Source of the DNA: JAJYZP01 sp049964535
GTDB taxonomy: Bacteria > Actinomycetota > Acidimicrobiia > Acidimicrobiales > Acidimicrobiaceae
Reading direction: 5' to 3'
Length of the DNA: 5,825 nt
Assembly (NCBI GenBank): GCA_049964535.1
Contig: JBMFXG010000164.1
Coordinates: 1 to 5,825, forward strand
The notes beneath the pieces were generated by a model that saw only the letters and a list, made by a program, of their open reading frames with translations, did no database searches and was not told the origin of the DNA. Shown piece by piece: positions 1 to 5,694 of this stretch; position 1 is the stretch's first letter; every line of letters starts with the position of its first letter. The position numbers and the translations under genes were made by a program.

Positions 1-2
1 TC

Positions 3-134
3 GGGTGGGTTAGTTTTTGGGGAGCTCCTCAGGTTGAGCGGTACTTTGAACGAACCTTTGTTGCGGTAGTGGTGGAAGCGATCGAGGTGCTGTGTCGTTT
101 GAATGTTCGGTCTCTGGGACTATGTCGGTGGTAG
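3..134 (+). CDS. Possible 3' end of a convergent gene, unidentified
   Basis: A plus-strand frame is open from the left edge for 43 codons and stops with TAG at 132-134. The residues read naturally (for example FWGAPQVERYFERTF, then a hydrophobic FVAVVVEAIEVL stretch). If real, it is the C-terminal tail of a gene that converges on purE, with the last 15 bases (120-134) overlapping the purE 3' end. I do not recognise the family. The evidence is weak: 43 open codons at an edge can occur by chance, and a second plus frame is also open from position 1 to a TAG at 67-69. No minus-strand start codon preceded by a ribosome site is visible in 1-119, so there is no sign of a further gene of the purKE operon here. 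Confidence 0.3.
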   Translation, partial: GWVSFWGAPQVERYFERTFVAVVVEAIEVLCRLNVRSLGLCRW

Positions 135-602
135 TCGCTTGGCTCTTGACGTCTGTTCGAGGTCGGCGCGGTAGCGATCGAGTCGTTCCATGAGGGCGGG
201 ATCTGTGAGTCCAAGTATGCGGGCCGCGAGGAGTCCGGCGTTGGTAGCGTTATTGATCCCAACGGTTGCAACTGGAACACCGGCAGGCATTTGGACGATC
301 GATAGGAGTGAATCGAGTCCATCGAGCGTTGCGAGCTGAACCGGAACGCCGATCACTGGAAGAGACGTTACCGATGCCAACATCCCGGGGAGGTGTGCGG
401 CACCTCCGGCCCCTGCGATGATCACACGATACCCACATCGATAGGCGCTCTCACCGAAGGCCAACATATCGTATGGGGTGCGGTGCGCAGAGAGTACCTT
501 AGCCTCAGATGGCACCTCGAGAGTGGTGAGAACCTCGTGCGCTTTGCTCATGACTTGGTAGTCGGAGTCGGATCCCATGACGAGTGCAACGCTAACGGAC
601 AT
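120..602 (-). CDS. purE: N5-carboxyaminoimidazole ribonucleotide mutase (class I PurE)
   Basis: This cytoplasmic purine-biosynthesis enzyme moves the carboxyl group of N5-CAIR to C4, giving CAIR, the step right after PurK. The 160-residue protein has the usual length of a single-domain bacterial PurE and is complete. Visible family motifs are MGSDSD at residues 9-14 (phosphate-binding loop), SAHRTP at 38-43 (containing the catalytic histidine region), AGAGGAAHLPGM at 63-74, a GVPVQ segment followed by LDGLDSLLSIVQMP at about 85-106, and GINNATNAGLLA at 115-126. The SAHRTP form and the partner purK place it in class I (mutase) rather than class II (AIR carboxylase). The start is ATG at 602-600, 7 bases after a good AAGGAG site. 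It overlaps the end of purK by 11 bp, so the two are probably translationally coupled. Stop is TAG. Confidence 0.97.
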   Translation of the reverse strand: MSVSVALVMGSDSDYQVMSKAHEVLTTLEVPSEAKVLSAHRTPYDMLAFGESAYRCGYRVIIAGAGGAAHLPGMLASVTSLPVIGVPVQLATLDGLDSLLSIVQMPAGVPVATVGINNATNAGLLAARILGLTDPALMERLDRYRADLEQTSRAKRLPPT

Positions 603-1767
603 TGGTGGGCTCCTTGTGGTCTCTGTCTCTGAACGCTTCCAAAGCGGCGAGCGTGGCGCTCTGGAGGGCCAGCGCCGAGGAAGAGGCTAGGGCCGTGATG
701 TGGCCGACCTTGCGCCCTACGCGATGAGACTTACGATAGTCGTGGAGCTTGACGGAAGGGTCCGAGAGGGTCGCCTGAAGATCGAAACCCTTTCCGCCGC
801 TCGAGGTAGGTGCGATCAGATTGACCATCGCAGCCGGAGAGATGAGGCTTGGATCTCCGAGAGGTAGACCCCCGACCGCTCGGAGGTGATTCTCGAACTG
901 AGATGTTTTTGCCGCTTCAATGGTGAGGTGGCCGGAGTTATGGACGCGAGGGGCGAGTTCGTTGACGAAAAGTTGTCCGTTCGAGACGAAGAACTCCACC
1001 GCCAAGGTTCCCACGAGGTCTATCTCCTGTGCGATGCGCTCTGCTATCTCGCCTGCTTGGCGGAGCGTGTTGCGATCTCGTTGGGCCGGGGCGGTGACGG
1101 AGACGCAGATTCCGTGGTCTTGGACCGTCTCCACCGGTTCGTAGTGGACGATCTCGCCGAGGAGGTTTCGATTCACAATCACGGCTAGCTCGTAGTCGAG
1201 TTCGAGGCGCTCTTCAATGACCCATGAACCGGAGGTCTGTCCCCGACGAACCTCGTCCTCGAGCGCATTGAGATCGTCGATGAAGATGACTCCCCGGCCG
1301 TCGTAACCGCCGGTCGTCGATTTCAAGACCAGTGGTAGGGAGAGCTCTTGTGCACGTGACGATAGCTCTTCTGGGGAGGATGCTACGGAGAAGTTTGGCA
1401 CCGGTAGGTCGAGCTGGCTGAGGAGTGCTCGTTGGAGAGACTTGTCCGAGCCGAGCACCATAGCGGAGGCCCTTGGTGCTAGAGAATGACCTCGGGCCTC
1501 CAGTTCATGCAGTACGGTTGGAGCGACGAGCTCGTGTTCGAAGGTAATGACGTCGCATCGCTGGGCGAAGGAGTCAACATCATCGATCGTGTACTCCTTG
1601 CAGCACTCGTAGTTGGTAGCAAGTCCAACGAGAGACTCATCTTTTTCAAGTGCAAGGAAGTAAAGTTCGATTCCAAGAGGTATGGCAGAGCTAAAGAGCA
1701 TCTGCGCAAGCTGGCCACCACCGATAATGCCGATGACCGGTCTCGGCTTGGACGTGTGAGTGTTCAT
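592..1767 (-). CDS. purK: N5-carboxyaminoimidazole ribonucleotide synthase (PurK)
   Basis: An ATP-grasp enzyme that makes N5-CAIR from AIR, ATP and bicarbonate in de novo purine synthesis; its product is handed to PurE, encoded immediately downstream. The 391-residue length is normal. In order: an N-terminal pre-ATP-grasp domain with GIIGGGQLAQM at 13-23 and DVITFEHE at 72-79; the ATP-grasp domain with Lys149 and the glycine loop GGYDGRG at 153-159; VIEERLELDYELAVIVNRN at about 183-201; the PurK hallmark YEPVETVQDHGIC at 209-221; and the metal and phosphate segment NELAPRVHNSGHLTIEA at 269-285. All expected core residues appear present. The start is ATG at 1767-1765. The only upstream purine-rich stretch, GAGG, lies about 12 bases away, so initiation looks weak. 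Stop is TAG at 594-592, inside the purE start region. Confidence 0.96.
   Translation of the reverse strand: MNTHTSKPRPVIGIIGGGQLAQMLFSSAIPLGIELYFLALEKDESLVGLATNYECCKEYTIDDVDSFAQRCDVITFEHELVAPTVLHELEARGHSLAPRASAMVLGSDKSLQRALLSQLDLPVPNFSVASSPEELSSRAQELSLPLVLKSTTGGYDGRGVIFIDDLNALEDEVRRGQTSGSWVIEERLELDYELAVIVNRNLLGEIVHYEPVETVQDHGICVSVTAPAQRDRNTLRQAGEIAERIAQEIDLVGTLAVEFFVSNGQLFVNELAPRVHNSGHLTIEAAKTSQFENHLRAVGGLPLGDPSLISPAAMVNLIAPTSSGGKGFDLQATLSDPSVKLHDYRKSHRVGRKVGHITALASSSALALQSATLAALEAFRDRDHKEPTNVR
610..615 (-). promoter_or_regulatory. Ribosome binding site of purE
   Basis: On the minus strand the sequence reads AAGGAG, followed by 7 bases and then the purE ATG. It lies wholly within the last codons of purK. 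It is the clearest Shine-Dalgarno site in the window and fixes the purE start. Confidence 0.8.
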
Positions 1768-1799
1768 CTCGGAGTTGGGCCTCGATCGTTCTTGTTCGA

Positions 1800-1827
1800 G
1801 GATACGAATCAGCTAGAAGACGTATCC
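1800..1827. promoter_or_regulatory. Inverted repeat in the kinase-purK gap (operator or stem-loop)
   Basis: A perfect 7-bp inverted repeat: GGATACG at 1800-1806 and CGTATCC at 1821-1827, separated by 14 bases, so the arm centres are 21 bp apart, about two helical turns. It lies just downstream of the kinase stop and upstream of purK. As RNA it could form a 7-bp stem, but no T-rich tract follows in the minus direction, so an intrinsic terminator is not well supported. On the minus strand the arms overlap a weak promoter-like pair (TGGATA, 18 bases, TATCCT), which would suit an operator for purKE. Which role applies is inference. Confidence 0.35.
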
Positions 1828-1844
1828 ACGATGAGCTTGTGAGG

Positions 1845-3314
1845 CTAAAAACTTACCATCGAGAGGGCCGGGATCTGTCCTAGTGCCACCGTCCTGGCTC
1901 GATTCCACGTCTCGCGAGCAGAGCCGTGGTGATCGCTACCGCGCACCCACTGAGGTTCGAAGCTACGGTCAACGCGGTGGAAGCGTGAGAGCGATGGTAG
2001 CTCTTCGTGATAGAGACCGCCGTGGAGACCGAGTAGCCCAGCTCCGATCGTGGTGCCCTCGAGATGCCTGCTCCTCCGTACGATGAGGCCGGTAGCATCG
2101 GCGAGGATCTGGAGAAAGAGATCGTTGCGGGCCATTTGACCGTCTGCGGAGAGCTCGGTGATCTCGAGGCTTGCTTCGCGCTCGAGCGCTTCTACCCCAT
2201 CGGCAACGGCATGAGCTATCCCGAGGAGTACGGCTCGAGCCATCTCGGCAGATCTGGTTTCGGAGGTGAGATTGACGAATGAGCCGCGTGCTCCGAAGTC
2301 CCAGGTCGGAGTAGCGAGCCCGCTCAAGGCCGGCACGAAGATGGCGTTCGAAGAGGGATGTGCTGAGAGCGCTAGTACTTCAATCTCCTCCGGGGTGCAG
2401 AAGCGCGTTAGCGTGCGACAGAACCAATCCACACTGGATCCAGCTGAGAGGATCGCTGCCTCAAGCGCCCAGGAGGTCTCTGTATCCTCTCGCCATCCAA
2501 CGATTGGATACGACCCGTGTGTACCACGCCGAGGAAAGCCAGGTCGTTGGTCTCCGAGGTAGAGGTCGACCATCGCACCGGTTCCAAGGGTGACCTTGGC
2601 CGCCCTTTCTTGTAGGATTCCCTGTCCGATCATCGAGGCCTGCTGATCCCCGAGTGAAGCCGTGATCGGTAGTGAGCGACCGCCAGAGGCGTACGAGCCT
2701 AAGTTACCGTGTGTAGCGACGATTGCGGGGAGCATATGCTCATCGAGCTCGAGCATGGCCAGTACGTCTGAGTCGTAGCGGGTGACGAGTGTATCGGTGA
2801 TACCGGTCATTGCAGCGTTGGATGCGTCGCAGGTAAAGACCTCTCCGCGTGTGAGGCTCTGGAGCACCCAGGTATTGAGGGTCCCACATCGCAGGGAGCT
2901 CCGTGGAACGTGTTGTCCGTGGTTCGCTATGATCCAGGCGAACTTGGTAGCGCTCTCGTTCGGCGCGAGGTGGAGTCCGCGTTGGCCGAGTCCGAGACAC
3001 ATGGGAGCGGTACGAAGATCCTGCCACGATAGGGCCGGTCCGATGGGTCGAAGCGAGTCCTGATTCCAGACGACCGACGTGGCGCGCTGGTTCGCTAGAG
3101 CGATAGCTTCGATCGCTCCCCCCGAGCGCTCGATAGTTCGGTCTAAGAGCGCAGTGACCGTAGCGGCTATCTCGGCGGCGTCGTAGGCCGTCTCGGTAAA
3201 AGCGTTCGACGTTACCGTCAGGGGACTGCGCAGAGTGTGGAGGATCTCTCCCTCTGCGTCGACCTCGCTGAGTCGAATCGACGAGGATCCAATATCGATG
3301 ACCGCTATCGTCAT
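1845..3314 (-). CDS. FGGY-family carbohydrate kinase, glycerol-kinase-like
   Basis: An ATP-dependent kinase of the FGGY family (ribonuclease-H-like fold), 489 residues, a normal full length. Glycerol-kinase-type segments run in order: phosphate loop DIGSSSIR 7-14; NQRATSVVW 75-83; SWQDLRT 96-102; ATKFAWII 122-129; GTLNTW 144-149 with DASNAAMTG 163-171; SLGDQQ 220-225 holding the presumed catalytic base Asp223; VTLGTGA 241-247; and FVPALSGL 326-333 with ARGSFVNLT 342-350. Near the C-terminus is the adenine-side DGQMARND at 391-398. GDQQ and NQR point to glycerol kinase rather than xylulokinase, and glpD lies 42 bp upstream, so phosphorylation of glycerol to glycerol-3-phosphate is the natural guess. 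However, several glycerol-contact positions differ: Ala78 where E. coli GlpK has Glu84, Asn119 for Tyr135, Met248 for Phe270. The substrate is therefore uncertain and I give no symbol. The ATG start at 3314-3312 has no strong ribosome site. Confidence 0.9.
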   Translation of the reverse strand: MTIAVIDIGSSSIRLSEVDAEGEILHTLRSPLTVTSNAFTETAYDAAEIAATVTALLDRTIERSGGAIEAIALANQRATSVVWNQDSLRPIGPALSWQDLRTAPMCLGLGQRGLHLAPNESATKFAWIIANHGQHVPRSSLRCGTLNTWVLQSLTRGEVFTCDASNAAMTGITDTLVTRYDSDVLAMLELDEHMLPAIVATHGNLGSYASGGRSLPITASLGDQQASMIGQGILQERAAKVTLGTGAMVDLYLGDQRPGFPRRGTHGSYPIVGWREDTETSWALEAAILSAGSSVDWFCRTLTRFCTPEEIEVLALSAHPSSNAIFVPALSGLATPTWDFGARGSFVNLTSETRSAEMARAVLLGIAHAVADGVEALEREASLEITELSADGQMARNDLFLQILADATGLIVRRSRHLEGTTIGAGLLGLHGGLYHEELPSLSRFHRVDRSFEPQWVRGSDHHGSARETWNRARTVALGQIPALSMVSF

Positions 3315-3356
3315 GCCGTGCTCACGAAGGACTGTTGAGGGCTTCGCTGCACCATG

Positions 3357-5030
3357 TTACTGCTCGGGGAGTCGGAGATGTCGAGCGATAGCGGTCTTTT
3401 GGTAGGTGAGTGCTGCATCTGAAGCACCGTGGTTCTCCTTGAGCACCTCAGCTACTGCTTCGATCGCCCCTGCGGTTGCCTTGAAGTCCAAGATCCCGAT
3501 TCGTGACCGTCGCAGGAGAATGTCAGAGATGGTTGCGGCGTGCTCCACAGTGCACATGTACTCGAGCTCGCCCCGTCGAATATCTACTCCGGGCGAGAGC
3601 TCTTCGTAAGCTTGCGGATCGCCTAAGGACTTGGCCACAGTGATCGCTTGTGCTCCGTAGCGATCGAGGAGAGAGTTGACGACGTGGTGCCGCTGCTCGT
3701 CATCAGCGGAGTACTTAGCGTTGAGTGCTCGCTCTACGATGCTGGTGAGTTTCTCACGCTGCTGTTGGGTTATCGAGCCCCAGAGAGCGATGCGCTTCGT
3801 CTTCGATTTCGTTGTTGTGCCGAGATCGGAGCAGATGGTGTCGATAGCGTCCTCGGCCATGTGTCGATAGGTTGTGAGTTTCCCACCGGAGATCAGAACG
3901 AGTCCGGGCGCCACTCGCTCGAGGTGATGTTTGCGAGAGATCTTGGTCGTAGGAGCATCCTGAGCCTGGGTGATCAGAGGGCGAAGCCCGACCCAACCTC
4001 CGGTTATGTCCTGCGGGGTGATCTCTTTAGAGAGCGCCGAGTTGAGAGCATCGAGGAGATAGGTGACGTCTTCCGTCTCGATTGCTGGGCGATCGAGATC
4101 GCCGTAGTACGGGGTGTCGGTCGTACCGAAATAGGTGTAGCGACCCCACGGAACGACGAAGATTCTGCGCTTGTCAAGTGCCACATCGATCGCTGCAGCC
4201 TGGTGGATAGGGAGCTTGGATCGCTCGACGACGAGGTGCACGCCTTTGGCAGGCGAGATGTCGGTGTGAGCGCGCGTCCCGCTCAGAGAGGCGACAAGAT
4301 TGGACGCTACTCCAGCTGAGGCGACGATCGATCGTGCCCGAACGAGCGAGGTCGGCGAGCTCGTAAGCTCTTCACTCGCCCGGAGTGTGATCTCCCAACC
4401 GAGCGTTCCCATGCGTTGAATGCCGATTGCGTGGTGATGGGTCAGGATCGATGCGTTATAGAAACGCTCCGCCGTAAGAGCAAGCGCCAGCACGAGTCGT
4501 GCGTCGTCAGTGAAGGCATCGGGATAGATGAGGCCGCCACGAAGTTGAGTGCTATCGATGTCAGGGATACGGTCGATGATCGCTTGTGCTGGCACTCGCT
4601 GGTGCACTTTTGCTGATCGCATGGAGCCCACGAGGTCGTATCCCCACAGTGTTGCAGAGTAGCCAAGGAGTTTCGATGTACCGTAAAGTTTGGACGAGGA
4701 AAAAACGGGGATCGCAAACTCGAGTGGTTGTACGAGACCCGGGGCGTTGTGCATGAGACGGGCCCGCTCCGCAAGCGCCTCGGCGACGAGAGTGAACTCG
4801 TAGCTTTCGAGGTATCGAAGTCCTCCGTGAATCAGTTTGGACGATGCGGACGAGGTCCCCGCGGCGAGATCGTCCGCCTCGATGAGGACTGCAGAGAGAC
4901 CACGAGAGGCTGCGTCGAGGAGACAGCCGGCTCCGGTCGCACCTCCGCCAATGATGGCAACGTCGTAGATAGTCGACTCGGTCTGCGGTGTCACCGGTGT
5001 GTTGCGAGTTTGCGATTGGTGTTGGGACAT
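3357..5030 (-). CDS. glpD: FAD-dependent glycerol-3-phosphate dehydrogenase
   Basis: A membrane-associated flavoenzyme that oxidises sn-glycerol-3-phosphate to dihydroxyacetone phosphate and passes electrons to quinone. At 557 residues it matches full-length bacterial GlpD. The N-terminal FAD-binding domain shows IIGGGATGAG at 26-35, the ribose-binding acidic residue Glu51, and GTSSASSKLIHGGLRYLE at 58-75. Then follow YPDAFTDDARL at 169-179, SPAKGVHLVVE at 259-269, FVVPWGRYTYFGTTDT at 291-306, WVGLRPL at 346-352, SRKHHLE at 365-371 and SGGKLTTYRHMAED at 381-394. Arg72, Arg350, Arg366 and Lys384 fall where E. coli GlpD has substrate-site residues Arg54, Arg317, Arg332 and Lys354. The last ~130 residues form the helical C-terminal domain (DRYGAQA near 460). 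About 21 polar residues precede the FAD fold. The ATG at 5030-5028 has no recognisable ribosome site, so a near-leaderless transcript is possible. It is probably co-transcribed with the kinase. Confidence 0.96.
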   Translation of the reverse strand: MSQHQSQTRNTPVTPQTESTIYDVAIIGGGATGAGCLLDAASRGLSAVLIEADDLAAGTSSASSKLIHGGLRYLESYEFTLVAEALAERARLMHNAPGLVQPLEFAIPVFSSSKLYGTSKLLGYSATLWGYDLVGSMRSAKVHQRVPAQAIIDRIPDIDSTQLRGGLIYPDAFTDDARLVLALALTAERFYNASILTHHHAIGIQRMGTLGWEITLRASEELTSSPTSLVRARSIVASAGVASNLVASLSGTRAHTDISPAKGVHLVVERSKLPIHQAAAIDVALDKRRIFVVPWGRYTYFGTTDTPYYGDLDRPAIETEDVTYLLDALNSALSKEITPQDITGGWVGLRPLITQAQDAPTTKISRKHHLERVAPGLVLISGGKLTTYRHMAEDAIDTICSDLGTTTKSKTKRIALWGSITQQQREKLTSIVERALNAKYSADDEQRHHVVNSLLDRYGAQAITVAKSLGDPQAYEELSPGVDIRRGELEYMCTVEHAATISDILLRRSRIGILDFKATAGAIEAVAEVLKENHGASDAALTYQKTAIARHLRLPEQ

Positions 5031-5035
5031 AGCTG

Positions 5036-5071
5036 TATTAGAAATCTAGCCGACTCAGCGGCGGAGTCTAA
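5036..5071 (-). promoter_or_regulatory. Candidate glpD promoter, near-leaderless
   Basis: On the minus strand TTAGAC (5066-5071) and TAGATT (5043-5048) are separated by exactly 17 bases. TAGATT fits the TANNNT form of actinobacterial -10 boxes; the -35 match is poor (three of six). A start near 5036 would leave a leader of about five bases before the glpD ATG, which agrees with the absence of a Shine-Dalgarno site. The spacer contains most of a GACTC/GAGTC dyad (5052-5068), a possible operator. This is an inference from pattern only. Confidence 0.3.
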
Positions 5072-5117
5072 ATCCGTTCTGAATTTTGGACCGATTTGCT
5101 TCGCACGCTGCCGCTGT

Positions 5118-5129
5118 GTCGGTACCGAC
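5118..5129. repeat. Perfect 12-bp palindrome
   Basis: GTCGGTACCGAC reads identically on both strands and sits about 90 bp upstream of the glpD start. GTCG/CGAC half-sites recur in the 10-bp palindrome at 5212-5221. It is a possible operator; no regulator is identified. Confidence 0.3.
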
Positions 5130-5171
5130 CGCGGCGATTGTGCGTGGGGCTCTCCAAGAACTCGGTGTGTG

Positions 5172-5188
5172 CGAGTCGCCGTGACTCG
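5172..5188. repeat. Inverted repeat CGAGTC/GACTCG
   Basis: A perfect 6-bp inverted repeat with a 5-base centre. It shares the GAGTC core with the dyad at 5052-5068, which lies next to the glpD start in the opposite arm order. Two such dyads within 140 bp could be binding sites for one regulator, but no family can be named from the sequence. Confidence 0.35.
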
Positions 5189-5225
5189 AGCTCCCGTGTT
5201 CGGTCCCCGGGGTCGATCGACACGC

Positions 5226-5336
5226 TCAGAACCTTCGTGAGAGAGGGTACTGGGGCTTCTCCTCTCCGTTGGTCCATGCAAGATCCATCGCGATGGGCCA
5301 CTGGAAGCTCTCAACACCGAATGTATCGACGGACAT
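5226..5336 (-). CDS. Small ORF or pseudogene fragment, 36 residues, unidentified
   Basis: An ATG at 5336-5334 opens a 36-residue frame ending in TGA at 5228-5226. Its composition is protein-like (segments MSVDTFGVESFQWPIAM and WTNGEEKPQYPLSRRF), unlike most chance frames nearby. An AGG lies 7 bases before the ATG, a weak ribosome site. The frame is open for a further ~60 codons upstream without a start. Skipping one CT unit in the CTCTCTC run (5238-5244) would join it to another open frame that continues to a TAG at 5068-5070, giving about 88 residues. It may therefore be a frameshifted remnant, a small gene, or chance. I recognise no family. Confidence 0.2.
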   Translation of the reverse strand: MSVDTFGVESFQWPIAMDLAWTNGEEKPQYPLSRRF

Positions 5337-5376
5337 TGGATGACCTGCCGCCGGCTCTGCAGCGAGCCAGAGCGAG

Positions 5377-5406
5377 AGCTTTAGGTGACCGGTCGACCTG
5401 AAAGCT
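5377..5406. repeat. 30-bp imperfect palindrome
   Basis: AGCTTT at 5377-5382 pairs with AAAGCT at 5401-5406, and AGGTGACC at 5383-5390 pairs with GGTC plus ACCT at 5391-5399. The only interruptions are single unpaired G residues at 5395 and 5400. No T tract follows on either side, so a standard terminator is unlikely. It could be a two-fold protein-binding site or a structured RNA element. Confidence 0.4.
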
Positions 5407-5574
5407 GAGCCTGCTTGGTGCGGTGTTCGGCGTTGTAGTCGATTGGAGTAGCCACTGATGGACGTTTGGATTCCCTGTCGTCTCCGGTAGTCATCAACGG
5501 CCCTGTAGCAGAGGTGAAGGTCTCAGATCTCAAAGCTGATGTAGAGTGCTCCGCAGGCATCGCCCATGACGGTC

Positions 5575-5694
5575 TTATGTGCAAGGTTCCCTCGCGGAGC
5601 AGTGATCTTGCCTCCTGGTATCGTCGAGCTCTGCTAGCAGGTCTCCGGTATGACTGAAGAGGGAACGTGGCGAGAGTGCTTGCAGTGATCTCAC
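5575..5694 (-). CDS. Possible coupled small ORF, 39 residues
   Basis: A GTG at 5694-5692 shares bases with the TGA stop of the frame entering from the right (a GTGA overlap, as in coupled operon genes), with GGGGAA a few bases upstream as a weak ribosome site. The 39-residue frame (includes SLFSHTGDLLAELDDTRR) ends in TAA at 5577-5575. No family is recognised. A chance overlap is quite possible, because ORFs this short are common. Confidence 0.15.
   Translation of the reverse strand: MRSLQALSPRSLFSHTGDLLAELDDTRRQDHCSAREPCT

Larger units (their letters stand above)
5031..5690. other. 660-bp region upstream of glpD without a convincing gene, rich in dyads
   Basis: No identifiable gene or RNA. 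Dyads seen directly: GACTC/GAGTC at 5052-5068; perfect 12-bp palindrome GTCGGTACCGAC at 5118-5129; CGAGTC/GACTCG at 5172-5188; perfect 10-bp GTCGATCGAC at 5212-5221; GCTCTG/CAGAGC at 5354-5373; a 30-bp imperfect palindrome at 5377-5406; and perfect 10-bp CTGCTAGCAG at 5631-5640. Two 10-bp direct repeats are present (GTCTCCGGTA at 5480 and 5641; GCAGTGATCT at 5599 and 5682). Short protein-like frames occur on both strands but are fragmented among frames, which would fit either a long regulatory region or a decayed gene or element. Confidence 0.6.

Noticed and set aside
1800..1844. Intrinsic terminator after the kinase gene.
   Set aside because: The 7-bp stem has a 14-base loop and no following T tract, so it is listed as an inverted repeat only.
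3648..4319. Plus-strand 223-residue frame inside glpD.
   Set aside because: It lies wholly antisense to a clearly conserved glpD and is explained by the codon use of that gene.
5062..5078. A tRNA-like anticodon arm: CGGA/TCCG around a 7-base loop with T at position 33 and a CTA (amber-reading) anticodon, resembling the pyrrolysine tRNA anticodon arm.
   Set aside because: No D arm, no T arm with GTTCRANYC, and no 7-bp acceptor stem can be built from the flanks on this strand; the opposite strand (TAG anticodon, leucine-like) also fails. Treated as a coincidence next to the glpD promoter.
5096..5401. Plus-strand 101-residue frame upstream of glpD.
   Set aside because: Composition is arginine- and serine-rich as expected of a shadow frame, there is no ribosome site, and it runs antisense to a more protein-like minus frame.
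5381..5584. Minus-strand 67-residue frame with a DYNAEHRT segment, faintly like the YN..RPH motif near the end of DDE transposases.
   Set aside because: The motif is too short, the rest of the frame shows no integrase core, and its start is a TTG without a ribosome site. No transposase can be claimed.
5466..5657. Plus-strand 63-residue frame with fairly natural composition (contains VVINGPVAEVKVSDLKADV).
   Set aside because: No upstream ribosome site, no recognised family, and it competes with equally open minus frames; left unannotated.
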